From Cyanobacteria bacterium OH_PDB_230 (GTDB lineage: Bacteria; Cyanobacteriota; Vampirovibrionia; Gastranaerophilales; Gastranaerophilaceae), in the NCBI GenBank assembly GCA_023421795.1, contig JAEZSO010000002.1:1170553-1234552 (forward strand): DNA of 64,000 nt, read 5' to 3'. The notes beneath the pieces were generated by a model that was given only the letters and a program-made list of their open reading frames with translations, did no database searches and had not been told where the DNA came from. The position numbers were made by a program, and so were the translations under genes. Numbering within the stretch: the first letter of the stretch is position 1; every line of letters begins with the position of its first letter. Below, one piece after another: positions 43,294-50,684 of this stretch.

Positions 43294-43575
43294 ATGTCAA
43301 CAATCCCACCGGTACATTTTAACGAATATAATTCTTTGATTAATGCACTTAGTGCATACCAAGGTGGTGCAGCAAAAGGTCCTAAAAAGACAGGAACACC
43401 TCATACTGCGATTCCTTTTGGTCAATTAACAGCAGGCGGGAACGTAAATATTGTTTCTGCTGATGCAAAAGACCTATATCAAAGAGGATTAGCACCGGCT
43501 GTTGGATTAAAAGAAGTATCCGCTGGCATGTACAAAGGTAAACAAAACATACTTACTGAAGTAGCAATAGCATAA
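43294..43575 (+). CDS. Small hypothetical protein, 93 residues, lineage type
   Basis: MSTIPPVHFNEYNSLINALS opens a polar, Gly/Ala-rich protein with no signal peptide or membrane helix. It includes GGAAKGPKKTGTP, a short hydrophobic middle and the stretch VSAGMYKGKQNILTEVAIA. I do not recognise a family. The open frame begins at 43258, but the ATG at 43294 has AAGGAA upstream and gives a sensible polar N-terminus. A hairpin terminator follows 25 bases after the stop codon, so it is probably a monocistronic, independently expressed gene. Confidence 0.6.
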   Translation: MSTIPPVHFNEYNSLINALSAYQGGAAKGPKKTGTPHTAIPFGQLTAGGNVNIVSADAKDLYQRGLAPAVGLKEVSAGMYKGKQNILTEVAIA

Positions 43576-43599
43576 ATTATATAAGATTATATGAAATTG

Positions 43600-43628
43600 A
43601 AACTAGTGTTAAAAAGCACTAGTTTTTG
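43600..43628 (+). terminator. Terminator of the 93-residue protein gene
   Basis: AAACTAGTG and CACTAGTTT arms around TTAAAAAG, continuing into a T-run. Its right arm abuts the extended -10 box of the next gene, so a stop and a new start of transcription are packed into about 45 bases. Confidence 0.8.
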
Positions 43629-43635
43629 TTATAAT
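43627..43635 (+). promoter_or_regulatory. Extended -10 placing transcription start at the MshEN-like ATG (leaderless)
   Basis: TGTTATAAT (TGN plus perfect TATAAT), then six A and the ATG at 43642. No ribosome binding site is possible in the poly-A spacer. The best of the five such arrangements in the window. Confidence 0.6.
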
Positions 43636-43641
43636 AAAAAA

Positions 43642-43890
43642 ATGAAAAATTTATTTGATGTAAATGATTGGAATGATGTTCAAGAATCTCAAAGAATCGG
43701 TGAGATATTGATTGAATCTGGAAAAATCAATCTCATTCATCTTTCTATGGCATTGGATGCTCAAAAATTTCAAAAAATACATCTTGGGGAAATCTTTATT
43801 TTGATGAATGTAATCGAAAAAAATGATTTGGAACAAGCACTATCTTTACAAGAAATAATTAATTCGAGAGTTCAAAATGAATACAACTAA
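43642..43890 (+). CDS. Stand-alone MshEN-like domain protein, 82 residues
   Basis: After MKNLFDVNDWNDVQ the protein is two helical repeats: RIGEILIESGKINLIHLSMALDAQ and LGEIFILMNVIEKNDLEQALSLQ. This 'lGelLi..g.i....l..aL..Q' duplication is the GspE/MshE N-terminal (MshEN) pattern, which in type II secretion and type IV pilus ATPases binds c-di-GMP or partner proteins. Here it stands without an ATPase. A longer frame from 43591 would run through the terminator hairpin, so the ATG at 43642 is used. Its last 14 bases overlap the metallophosphoesterase gene, so the two are co-transcribed. c-di-GMP binding is untested inference. Confidence 0.65.
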   Translation: MKNLFDVNDWNDVQESQRIGEILIESGKINLIHLSMALDAQKFQKIHLGEIFILMNVIEKNDLEQALSLQEIINSRVQNEYN

Positions 43891-44728
43891 GATGAATGTT
43901 CTAGCTTTAGTATTATTTGTATTGCTTTCATTTTGCAACCCTGTTTCAGCAAAAACGCTTAGATTCGCGCAAGTAACAGATGTCCATTTTTCTCCTGACG
44001 GTAAAAGTGACAGTTTAAGAGATGTTACATACAGTTCAAGAAATCTTAAATTTGCAATCAATTCAATAAATAAACAGGATGTGCAATTTGCTGTGTTTCT
44101 TGGAGATAATATAGATAAATCAAGACCAGAAAATCTGCTGGCCTTTTTAAGAACTACCCAAGCTCTAACTAAGCCATATTACTTGGTTGTCGGCAATCAC
44201 GACGCTTATAAACTTACAGGTATTCCTAAGGATGATTACATAAAAGCGGTAAAACTTTATAATCCAAATTTTAAAAGCGATAAACCTTACTACTATTTTT
44301 ACCCAAATAAAGATATCATTGCGATTGTCGTAGATGGGGCTACAGCTTTTGCTCCTAGTACGCATGGTCTTTACACTGAAGAAATGACATCTTGGTTAGA
44401 CAAGGTTTTAACTGATAACAAAAATAAAATCGCTGTTATTTTTCAGCATTTCCCATTGGTACCTCCTTTAGAGAAACGTTCTCACACTACCTTAAACCCT
44501 GATAAATATTTAGAGCTTCTTTTAAAGCATAAGAACGTTGCTGCGATATCTTCAGGACACTACCATAGTGACAAGGTTACAGTAGACGAAAATGGTATTT
44601 ATCATATCTCAGTGCCATCTCTTTTGGCTCCTCCGGGCGTTTATCAGATAATACAAATAGATTATAAAAAAGAACGCTTTAAAAACCCTACAGATGTAAA
44701 AATAAATATTGAAAAGATTCAAATATAA
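43877..44728 (+). CDS. Exported calcineurin-like metallophosphoesterase
   Basis: The 283 residues begin with a signal peptide (hydrophobic core about 7-20, cleavage after VSA). The dinuclear metal motifs are all present in order: D-x-H in FAQVTDVHFSPDG, GDN in VFLGDNID, GNHD in LVVGNHDAY, the later His in VIFQHFPLVPP, and GHYHSDKV. It should hydrolyse phosphoesters (phosphomonoester, phosphodiester or cyclic nucleotide) in the periplasm; the substrate is unknown. Its start overlaps the MshEN-like gene by 14 bases. A strong bidirectional terminator follows directly. Confidence 0.9.
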   Translation: MNTTKMNVLALVLFVLLSFCNPVSAKTLRFAQVTDVHFSPDGKSDSLRDVTYSSRNLKFAINSINKQDVQFAVFLGDNIDKSRPENLLAFLRTTQALTKPYYLVVGNHDAYKLTGIPKDDYIKAVKLYNPNFKSDKPYYYFYPNKDIIAIVVDGATAFAPSTHGLYTEEMTSWLDKVLTDNKNKIAVIFQHFPLVPPLEKRSHTTLNPDKYLELLLKHKNVAAISSGHYHSDKVTVDENGIYHISVPSLLAPPGVYQIIQIDYKKERFKNPTDVKINIEKIQI

Positions 44729-44756
44729 AAAAGCCCTCAAAATAGAGGGCTTTTTG
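44727..44756. terminator. Bidirectional terminator between the phosphoesterase and HTH genes
   Basis: AAAAAGCCCTC and GAGGGCTTTTT arms with an AAAATA loop, T-rich on both strands, placed exactly between two convergent genes. Confidence 0.9.
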
Positions 44757-45332
44757 TTAACGTTTGTTTCCGTGGACGAATTCTCTTGCGCAATTGAACA
44801 TTGTGTTTATGAGTTCTGCATTAGATTGCATATTCATTCCTGAAATTTGCATTATCTGCCTTAACCTAGCTTCCCAAAACGGATATATTTCCTCTTTGGA
44901 AACATCTAAAACTTGAGCGATTAAAGTTAATTCTTTCCAATCTAAAGGGATAGGTCTTGCTCCTCTTAGTATGTCAACTATTTCGACTCGCTTTTTTCTT
45001 GGGAAAGCTTTTAAAAGTTGAACAGTGGTTAGCTTCTTTTCTTGCTGTCTTTCTCGGAGGAATTCTACTGCATCATCTATCAATATTGGCTCTTGAGGAA
45101 TCTTGTATTCGCTAAATTCTTCAGGTTTGATATCCATAACAACTGCAATACGCTCTAAAGTTGTACTTCTTGTGGAAAATGGAATCGCGTTATCTATTAA
45201 ATTATAAACATATGAAAGCGTCACACCTATCATTTGAGCGAAATCTTTTTTGTGCAGATGGGATGATTCCAAAAAGTTGAAAAGCTTTTCGCTGCTTTTT
45301 AAATTTATTATAGATTTATTTTTGGTTGACAT
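44757..45332 (-). CDS. DNA-binding protein with two XRE-type HTH regions
   Basis: The 191 residues contain an N-terminal HTH (KKDFAQMIGVTLSYVYNLIDNAIPFS) followed by the core RIAVVMDIKPEEFSEYKIP, then a second weaker copy (KLTTVQLLKAFPRKKRVEIVDILRGARP, ending LTLIAQVLDVSKEEIYPFWEAR). A helical C-terminal tail follows (MQSNAELINTMFNCAREF). It looks like a transcription regulator of the Cro/C1 class with a duplicated binding unit. It is divergent from pth across 122 bases, so it may act there or on itself. GAGGGAGG precedes the ATG. Confidence 0.75.
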   Translation of the reverse strand: MSTKNKSIINLKSSEKLFNFLESSHLHKKDFAQMIGVTLSYVYNLIDNAIPFSTRSTTLERIAVVMDIKPEEFSEYKIPQEPILIDDAVEFLRERQQEKKLTTVQLLKAFPRKKRVEIVDILRGARPIPLDWKELTLIAQVLDVSKEEIYPFWEARLRQIMQISGMNMQSNAELINTMFNCAREFVHGNKR

Positions 45333-45454
45333 AACTTTCCTCCCTCTAATAATATTTATATAAATAAACTCTTTTAAGATTTTTGAAATTGGTAACTTGA
45401 GCCGAGTTACAAGAGTAATTATTTTTATAGCTACTAAACTAAGGAAAACATATT

Positions 45455-46021
45455 ATGAAAATATTAGTCGCACTTGGGAATCCAGGGGATAAATATATAA
45501 CAACTAGACATAACGTAGGCTTCTTATATGCAGATGCACTAGCCTACAAATGGGATTGTAATTTCCGATTTGAGTCCAAATTTAACGCAGAAATAGCCAA
45601 GTGTGAGTTTGAAAATGAACAGATTTGGATCATAAAACCTCAAACGTTTATGAATCTATCGGGGAATGCAGTAAGAGAATTTTTGAAGTTTTATAAGTAT
45701 TCAGAAAAAGATGTTTTTGTTGTATATGACGATATCTCTTTAGATTTAGGTACCCTTCGCTTTAGGCCCTGCGGTTCTGACGGTGGACATAACGGTATAA
45801 AGTCTATTATTACAAATATCGGTACTCAAAAGTTTGACAGATTAAAGATTGGTATTGGCCCTCAGCCTGAAATGATGGCATCTGAATCTTTTGTCCTTGG
45901 GGCTTTCTCAAAAGAAGAAATTGAAATACTCAAGCCTACTCTTGTGAAAGCTGTAGAAGCCACTGAATACTATATTTTAAATGATATTTCAAAAGTCCAG
46001 AATAGGTATAACAAGAAATAA
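45455..46021 (+). CDS. pth: Peptidyl-tRNA hydrolase
   Basis: Frees tRNA from peptidyl-tRNA that drops off ribosomes. The 188 residues show MKILVALGNPGDKYITTRHNVGFLYADAL with the catalytic His, KPQTFMNLSGNAV with the conserved Asn, and VVYDDISLDLGTLRFRPCGSDGGHNGIKSI with the substrate Asp and Asn. Length is normal. AAGGAA lies upstream of the ATG. It is monocistronic. The hairpin after it has its T-run only on the opposite strand, so its own terminator is unclear. Confidence 0.96.
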   Translation: MKILVALGNPGDKYITTRHNVGFLYADALAYKWDCNFRFESKFNAEIAKCEFENEQIWIIKPQTFMNLSGNAVREFLKFYKYSEKDVFVVYDDISLDLGTLRFRPCGSDGGHNGIKSIITNIGTQKFDRLKIGIGPQPEMMASESFVLGAFSKEEIEILKPTLVKAVEATEYYILNDISKVQNRYNKK

Positions 46022-46136
46022 AAAAAAGAGGGCATAAATGCCCTTGCTGTCTGGAATTAAGAATAGTTGGAAGTATGAAAAAGATTTTAATAATATATAA
46101 CAGCATCTATAAAAGATTTACAATTAGCCAGGTAGT
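46021..46136 (-). ncRNA. Candidate small RNA on the minus strand with promoter and strong terminator
   Basis: The minus strand has TTTTCA (46166-46171), a 17-base spacer and TATATA (46143-46148), predicting a start near 46136. About 90 bases on is the stem AGGGCA/TGCCCT (46029-46044 region) followed by CTTTTTTT, a textbook minus-strand terminator. No minus-strand reading frame lies between; the nearest minus-strand gene is 500 bases away with a plus-strand gene in between. I recognise no known RNA family. Confidence 0.4.
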
Positions 46137-46345
46137 TATTTTTATATAGTACAAAAGTATTATTCTGAAAACGCCAAATAAGTGCTCCAAATACACTTAA
46201 TGCTTAAACCCAGCAAAGAGTGGATTTTATGACGTTGCAAAAATTGATTAAGTGGAGGGGTTGACAAAAAATTAAAAGTGATTAATAATAAAAGTATAAA
46301 TAAAGTGTATTAAAAACACTTTAGTTAAGTCCGAGGTAAAGGAAA
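46022..46345. other. Intergenic region of 324 bases between pth and a small gene
   Basis: Holds the candidate minus-strand RNA at its left end, and a consensus plus-strand promoter with a leader hairpin at its right end. A 24-codon frame at 46077 exists but lacks support. Confidence 0.6.
46261..46289 (+). promoter_or_regulatory. Near-consensus promoter of the 92-residue FKG-type protein gene
   Basis: Perfect TTGACA (46261-46266), 17-base spacer, AATAAT (46284-46289, 5 of 6). The leader of about 50 bases carries a hairpin TAAAGTGT/ACACTTTA at 46301-46323. The best promoter match in the window, suggesting strong expression. Confidence 0.75.
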
Positions 46346-46624
46346 ATGAAAATAAATAAAATACCTAACAATTATACACCAACATTTAAAGGATCAGTAG
46401 CTTATCCTGAATTTAAACACAGCTATAGCGTATCTCAAAAAAATGCCGACAAAGCAGATGCCTTGAGTACAGACCCATTGAGTGCTTTAGTTTACAAGTT
46501 TGCAAAAGCTTTTAGATTATTGTTCACTCCAGAAATCACTGCTTCTTCTAAACAAATAAAAGAAGGCATAGATACTCTTTTTGATGATAATACTATCGGA
46601 AGAGAATTATACAGAGTAGTTTAA
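46346..46624 (+). CDS. Small FKG-type hypothetical protein, 92 residues
   Basis: MKINKIPNNYTPTFKGSVAYPEF opens the protein, followed by a polar stretch, a helix SALVYKFAKAFRLLF and the tail IKEGIDTLFDDNTIGRELYRVV. It has no signal peptide or membrane helix. The early 'PTFKG' motif recalls the 'SFKA' leader of the cysK product here and an N-terminal motif I associate with gut Vampirovibrionia; its meaning is unknown. AAAGGAAA precedes the ATG. The near-consensus promoter and 5' hairpin suggest high expression. It converges on the ABC permease gene, 11 bases away. Confidence 0.65.
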   Translation: MKINKIPNNYTPTFKGSVAYPEFKHSYSVSQKNADKADALSTDPLSALVYKFAKAFRLLFTPEITASSKQIKEGIDTLFDDNTIGRELYRVV

Positions 46625-46635
46625 AATATAAAGGG

Positions 46636-47517
46636 TTACTCGTTGTATACCCATCTCTTTCTGATAATCCACTGCGTTATGGTTAGTAATGAAATAAAAA
46701 TGAATAATATGTAGGCTATTGCAGAAGCTTTGCCTATATTAAAGAACTCAAAGGCGTTTTTATAAAGCCAATAAACTAAAACATTAGTTGAATTTTCCGG
46801 CCCACCTTGAGTCATAAGATAAATCAGGTCGAACACCTGGAATGAAGATATTGTAGTTATAATTAGTACAAAAAATATTGTTGGACTAAGAAGTGGAATA
46901 ATTATTTTAAAAAACGTTTGAAGCTTCCCTGCACCATCTATCTTGGCTGATTCTAATACTTGAGTATTAATGGTAGAAAAACCTGATAGGAAAATCACCA
47001 TGTTATACCCTATTAGCTTCCAGGCAGAAACAATTATTATTGCAAGAAGGGCAGTTTTTGTGCTGTATAGCCAAGAAATATTTGATTTAAGCATAAAGTT
47101 TAAAAGCCCCATATTAGGATCGAATATCCATTCCCAGACCATTGCAATAACAATCATTGGTGTCACAAATGGAAGAAAATATGTTGTCTTGAAAAATTCA
47201 CTTGATCTAATCTTATTGTTAATTATGTAAGCCAAAACTAGTGGGATGGCGGTTCCTATAATGGTCGTGGATAGAGCATAGATTATTGTATTATAAAAAA
47301 CCATCCAAAACTGCTTGCTTGATAATAAACCTGTATAGTTGTCTAAACCTATAAAATGAGGTTTAGAAAGTAAGTTCCAGTCGCAAAAGCTTAAAGCGAG
47401 CGATGAGATTATAGGAATCAATATGAAAATTAGACACCCTAACAAACTTGGGATTATAAAAGACCAGACAGTTAGTGACTCACTATTTTTTATGTATTTA
47501 TTTATAATTTTCTTCAT
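46636..47517 (-). CDS. Carbohydrate ABC transporter permease (MalF/UgpA type)
   Basis: The 293 residues carry six membrane helices and the type I permease EAA loop QVLESAKIDGAGKLQTFFKIIIPLLSPTIFFV, with the N-terminal SLTVWSFIIPSLLGCLIFILIPI and the C-terminal QGGPENSTNVLVYWLYKNAFEFFNIGKASA typical of UgpA/LacF proteins. Such permeases work as a heterodimer with a MalG/UgpE partner, a solute-binding protein and an ATPase. None is adjacent; a matching binding protein lies at 59051. There is no clear ribosome binding site. It is divergent from the phosphohexomutase gene by 75 bases. Confidence 0.9.
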   Translation of the reverse strand: MKKIINKYIKNSESLTVWSFIIPSLLGCLIFILIPIISSLALSFCDWNLLSKPHFIGLDNYTGLLSSKQFWMVFYNTIIYALSTTIIGTAIPLVLAYIINNKIRSSEFFKTTYFLPFVTPMIVIAMVWEWIFDPNMGLLNFMLKSNISWLYSTKTALLAIIIVSAWKLIGYNMVIFLSGFSTINTQVLESAKIDGAGKLQTFFKIIIPLLSPTIFFVLIITTISSFQVFDLIYLMTQGGPENSTNVLVYWLYKNAFEFFNIGKASAIAYILFIFISLLTITQWIIRKRWVYNE

Positions 47518-47592
47518 CTTTTTGCTTTTAATCTATGTATTTTTTATAATAGCTAGTATAAACATTTAGCAGTATTTGTACAAGGAGAAAAA

Positions 47593-49068
47593 ATGACTGT
47601 AGAACATAAGTTTACCGCATTTGGTAAAAATGACATTAGAGGAATTTATTCAGAAGATATAACTGAAGAATTATATTATTACGTTGGAAAAGCATATGTT
47701 AAATATGTTGAAGAGAATTCAGGCCTTCTTCCAAAAAATATTTGGATAACAGTTGTTAGAGATGCCAGATTGCATTCGCCTTCACTTGCTAAGTCTTTAA
47801 TTAAAGGTGTTACGCATATGGGAGCAAATGTTGTTGATCTTGGGCTGGCACCAACACCAATAGGATATTTTTCCGAATTTGCAGGGATTCCTAAAAACAT
47901 TACTGATGGTCAAGATGTGAAAGGCTCTCTTATTGTCACAGCAAGTCATAATCCAAGCGAATACAACGGGTTAAAAATGACTTACAATAAGGCTTCTATT
48001 ACAGAAAATGAAATTAAAAAAATTAAAAATATAACAATCGAACAAATTGCGAAAGATGAAATTGCTTCAAGGCATGGGGTGGTTAAGAAATATGATATTA
48101 TTCCTGCATATATCGAATCATTGCATAAGACATTTGCTAATATAGGGGACGGAATCAAGGTTGTAGTTGACAGTGCAAATGCCACAGGCGGTGTTGTTGC
48201 ACCTAAATTATACAGAGAACTTGGCTGTGAAGTTGTTGAACTTTATTCTGAGCCGGACGGTAATTTCCCTAACCATCACCCGAATCCTAGTGATGAAAAA
48301 ACCCTGAAAGACATCAAGGCAAAAGTTATAGAACAGAAAGCTGATCTTGGAATTGCTTTTGATGGTGACTCCGACAGAATTGGTGTTATTGATTCTTCAG
48401 GTAATTATTTGACAGGAGACAAGCTCCTTCTTGTTTATGCTTTGGACGTTATATCCGACCTAGTTAGAAGAGGTGAAAAACCTACCATCGTGTCGGAGGT
48501 CAAATGCTCTCAAGTGTTATATGATACTATCGAAGATGGCGGTGCCAATGCTGTAATGTGTAAGACGGGGCACGGCTACATAAAAGATAAAATGAAAGAG
48601 ACAAAAGCAATTTTGGCAGGAGAAATGAGCGGGCACATGTTCTTTAAAGACAGGTATTATGGCTTTGATGACGCGGTTTATGCTGGTTGTAGAATAATCG
48701 AAATTGTGGCTAAAAATAAAATGAGAAATAAAGAATTTAAGTTAGAGGATTTATTGGAACCTTTTAACAAGGTTTGCACCTCTGATGAAGTAAGATTTCA
48801 CTGTGAGAATGAATTGAAAGCTGCTGTTTTACAAGAATTAAAAAACAAAATTGAATCAAACCCAGATTTCTTTAACGAAAAAATCAAGGGTGTTATAACT
48901 CTTGACGGATTGAGAGTTGTTTTTAACGATGGTTTTGCATTAATTAGACAGAGCAATACAGAGCCGGTCTTTACCCTAAGATTTGAGGCAAATACTAAAG
49001 ATAAATGCAAAAGTTATCAGAATTCTATGATAAATGCATTGGAAGATGCTATCAAATTATGTAAGTAA
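47593..49068 (+). CDS. Phosphomannomutase/phosphoglucomutase
   Basis: Interconverts hexose 1- and 6-phosphates. The 491 residues have the four-domain alpha-D-phosphohexomutase fold: FGKNDIRGIYSEDITEE, the phosphoserine loop VTASHNPSEYNGLKMT, the Mg loop AFDGDSDRIGVID, the sugar-binding GEMSGHMFFKDRYYGFDDA, and the phosphate-binding RQSNTEPVFTLRFEA. The EMSGHMF pattern fits the dual PMM/PGM (ManB/AlgC-like) group. It would feed nucleotide sugars for envelope polysaccharides. AAGGAG precedes the ATG. It leads a run with sppA, a Yip1-like gene and a repeat-protein gene. Confidence 0.93.
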   Translation: MTVEHKFTAFGKNDIRGIYSEDITEELYYYVGKAYVKYVEENSGLLPKNIWITVVRDARLHSPSLAKSLIKGVTHMGANVVDLGLAPTPIGYFSEFAGIPKNITDGQDVKGSLIVTASHNPSEYNGLKMTYNKASITENEIKKIKNITIEQIAKDEIASRHGVVKKYDIIPAYIESLHKTFANIGDGIKVVVDSANATGGVVAPKLYRELGCEVVELYSEPDGNFPNHHPNPSDEKTLKDIKAKVIEQKADLGIAFDGDSDRIGVIDSSGNYLTGDKLLLVYALDVISDLVRRGEKPTIVSEVKCSQVLYDTIEDGGANAVMCKTGHGYIKDKMKETKAILAGEMSGHMFFKDRYYGFDDAVYAGCRIIEIVAKNKMRNKEFKLEDLLEPFNKVCTSDEVRFHCENELKAAVLQELKNKIESNPDFFNEKIKGVITLDGLRVVFNDGFALIRQSNTEPVFTLRFEANTKDKCKSYQNSMINALEDAIKLCK

Positions 49069-49079
49069 TGAAGGTGAAA

Positions 49080-50093
49080 ATGAATAAAAGTAATATTTCT
49101 ATAGCTATTGTTATTTTATGCGTATTTTGTTTGTTTGTTGGATTGATTAATTCAAATAAAAGTTTGACTTATTACAATGACAAAACAATAAAAAAAGTTA
49201 ACTCCGCAATACTTACAAAAGCAAGTAAAATCGCCGTAATTACTATAGATGGAGTTATAGATTCAAACAATAAAACCTCTACCTTTACTAGTGAATTTAA
49301 TGCTCAAAATGCGCTCAAATCATTGAAACTCGCAGGCAAAGACCCTGAAATAAAAGGAATAATCATAAAAATAAATTCTCCGGGCGGCACCGTTGCGATG
49401 TCTCAAAGTATTTATAATGAAATTATCAGAATAAGAAAAAACAAGCCTGTAGTTGTTTCTATGGAGGATTTAGCCGCCAGCGGTGGATATTATATTGCTT
49501 CTGCTGCAGACAGGATCTTCGCTTTAGAGGGTACTCTTACCGGCAGTATAGGTGTTATTTTTTCTACGATGGATATTCATCAATTGCTTTCCGAAAAATT
49601 GCTTGTTTCTCCAAATGTAATAAAAAGCGGGAAATATAAAGACATAGGAGCTGGTTATAAAAAAATGTCAAAAGAAGAAAGAGTGCTTTTGCAAAACATT
49701 GTAAATGATTCATATTCACAGTTTTTGACAGCAATAAAAAAGGGAAGAATTGATAGAAAAGACGATTATAAAGCAAAAAGAACAGTGTTAACTTATGATG
49801 TTTTAAAATCATATGCAGATGGAAGAATATTTACGGGGCAACAGGCAGAAAAACTCGGATTTATTGATTCCATAGGCGACTTGACTGATGCTCAAAATAC
49901 AATAAAAACTATGGTCAATCAAAAGTATGGAACAAAATCAGATGTTGTATTGGTTCCTTATTCAAAAGCGTCTTCATTTAGTGATATATTTTTTGGAGTA
50001 AGTGAAAGCCTTTTTGACAAAAAAAATGCACTCAATTCACTCTTGCCTACAAGCATACAGCTAAGCAAAAGACCATTGTATTTATGGGAGTAA
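49080..50093 (+). CDS. sppA: Signal peptide peptidase SppA (short 36K type)
   Basis: The 337 residues have a membrane anchor (about 5-23) and one SppA/ClpP-fold domain: IAVITIDGVIDSNN, GIIIKINSPGGTVAMSQSIYNEI, the catalytic Ser in MEDLAASGGYYIASAADRIFA, GTLTGSIGVI, and the Lys region SGKYKDIGAGYKKMSKEER, then YADGRIFTGQQAEKLGFID. It degrades cleaved signal peptides in the inner membrane. An ATG at 49068 overlaps the previous stop codon; the one at 49080 has AAGGTGA before it and is preferred, though either is possible. Confidence 0.93.
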   Translation: MNKSNISIAIVILCVFCLFVGLINSNKSLTYYNDKTIKKVNSAILTKASKIAVITIDGVIDSNNKTSTFTSEFNAQNALKSLKLAGKDPEIKGIIIKINSPGGTVAMSQSIYNEIIRIRKNKPVVVSMEDLAASGGYYIASAADRIFALEGTLTGSIGVIFSTMDIHQLLSEKLLVSPNVIKSGKYKDIGAGYKKMSKEERVLLQNIVNDSYSQFLTAIKKGRIDRKDDYKAKRTVLTYDVLKSYADGRIFTGQQAEKLGFIDSIGDLTDAQNTIKTMVNQKYGTKSDVVLVPYSKASSFSDIFFGVSESLFDKKNALNSLLPTSIQLSKRPLYLWE

Positions 50094-50095
50094 TG

Positions 50096-50665
50096 ATGGA
50101 AAAATACTTTAATAATTTATATAGGTTATTGTTTGAAACAGACTCAATATTTATCGAAATTAAAGATTCCCCTAAAATATCACAAGGGCTGTTCACTTTA
50201 ATCTGGGTAAATATATTCCTCTATACATTGAGGTATGTTTTTACAGGTGAAATATTAAATGTGTTTTTGTATTTGTTTACTCTGATTTGCTTTTTGACTT
50301 CGGTATTGTTTTCTTGGTTTATGTTGGGATTGTTCTTCGAGTATATTGCAAAAATATTTGAAAAATCAGGGAATTTAAAAAAAATATTGTATTTAAGTTC
50401 TTTCACTGTATTGCCTTGGCTTTTGCTTGCCCCTTTGGAACTTTTAAAAGAAGCTGGAAATATCGGCTATTTTTTCGGTGTATTTTTTGAGCTTATTGTA
50501 TACTTTTGGACAATATTTTTATATTGTAAATCTCTGCAACATAGCTATGATTTGAAGTTTTCACGCTCCGTTATGCTAATATTTTTGCCATTTATCGCCA
50601 TGTTTTTCGCATTTTTCGGGGGAATAGGCTTTTTTACTAAGCTCGGTTATATATTTACTGTGTAG
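50096..50665 (+). CDS. Yip1-domain membrane protein
   Basis: The 189-residue protein has about five membrane helices and the polar head NNLYRLLFETDSIFIEIKDSPKISQGL, which matches the start of bacterial Yip1-domain proteins. The helix bundle contains FTVLPWLLLAPLELLK, like the 'a....lP.ll' of that family. Function is unknown. The frame from 50084 runs into sppA; the ATG at 50096 has GGGAG five bases upstream and overlaps nothing but the sppA stop region, so it is chosen. It lies between sppA and the repeat-protein gene in one probable transcript. Confidence 0.65.
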   Translation: MEKYFNNLYRLLFETDSIFIEIKDSPKISQGLFTLIWVNIFLYTLRYVFTGEILNVFLYLFTLICFLTSVLFSWFMLGLFFEYIAKIFEKSGNLKKILYLSSFTVLPWLLLAPLELLKEAGNIGYFFGVFFELIVYFWTIFLYCKSLQHSYDLKFSRSVMLIFLPFIAMFFAFFGGIGFFTKLGYIFTV

Positions 50666-50684
50666 TTAAAAATGTAGTAGATAT

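Noticed and set aside
46077..46151. 24-codon frame MKKILIIYNSIYKRF... with GGAAG before it
   Set aside because: Ribosome binding site too close to the ATG, very A+T-rich composition, and antisense to the candidate small RNA; not supportable from one sequence.
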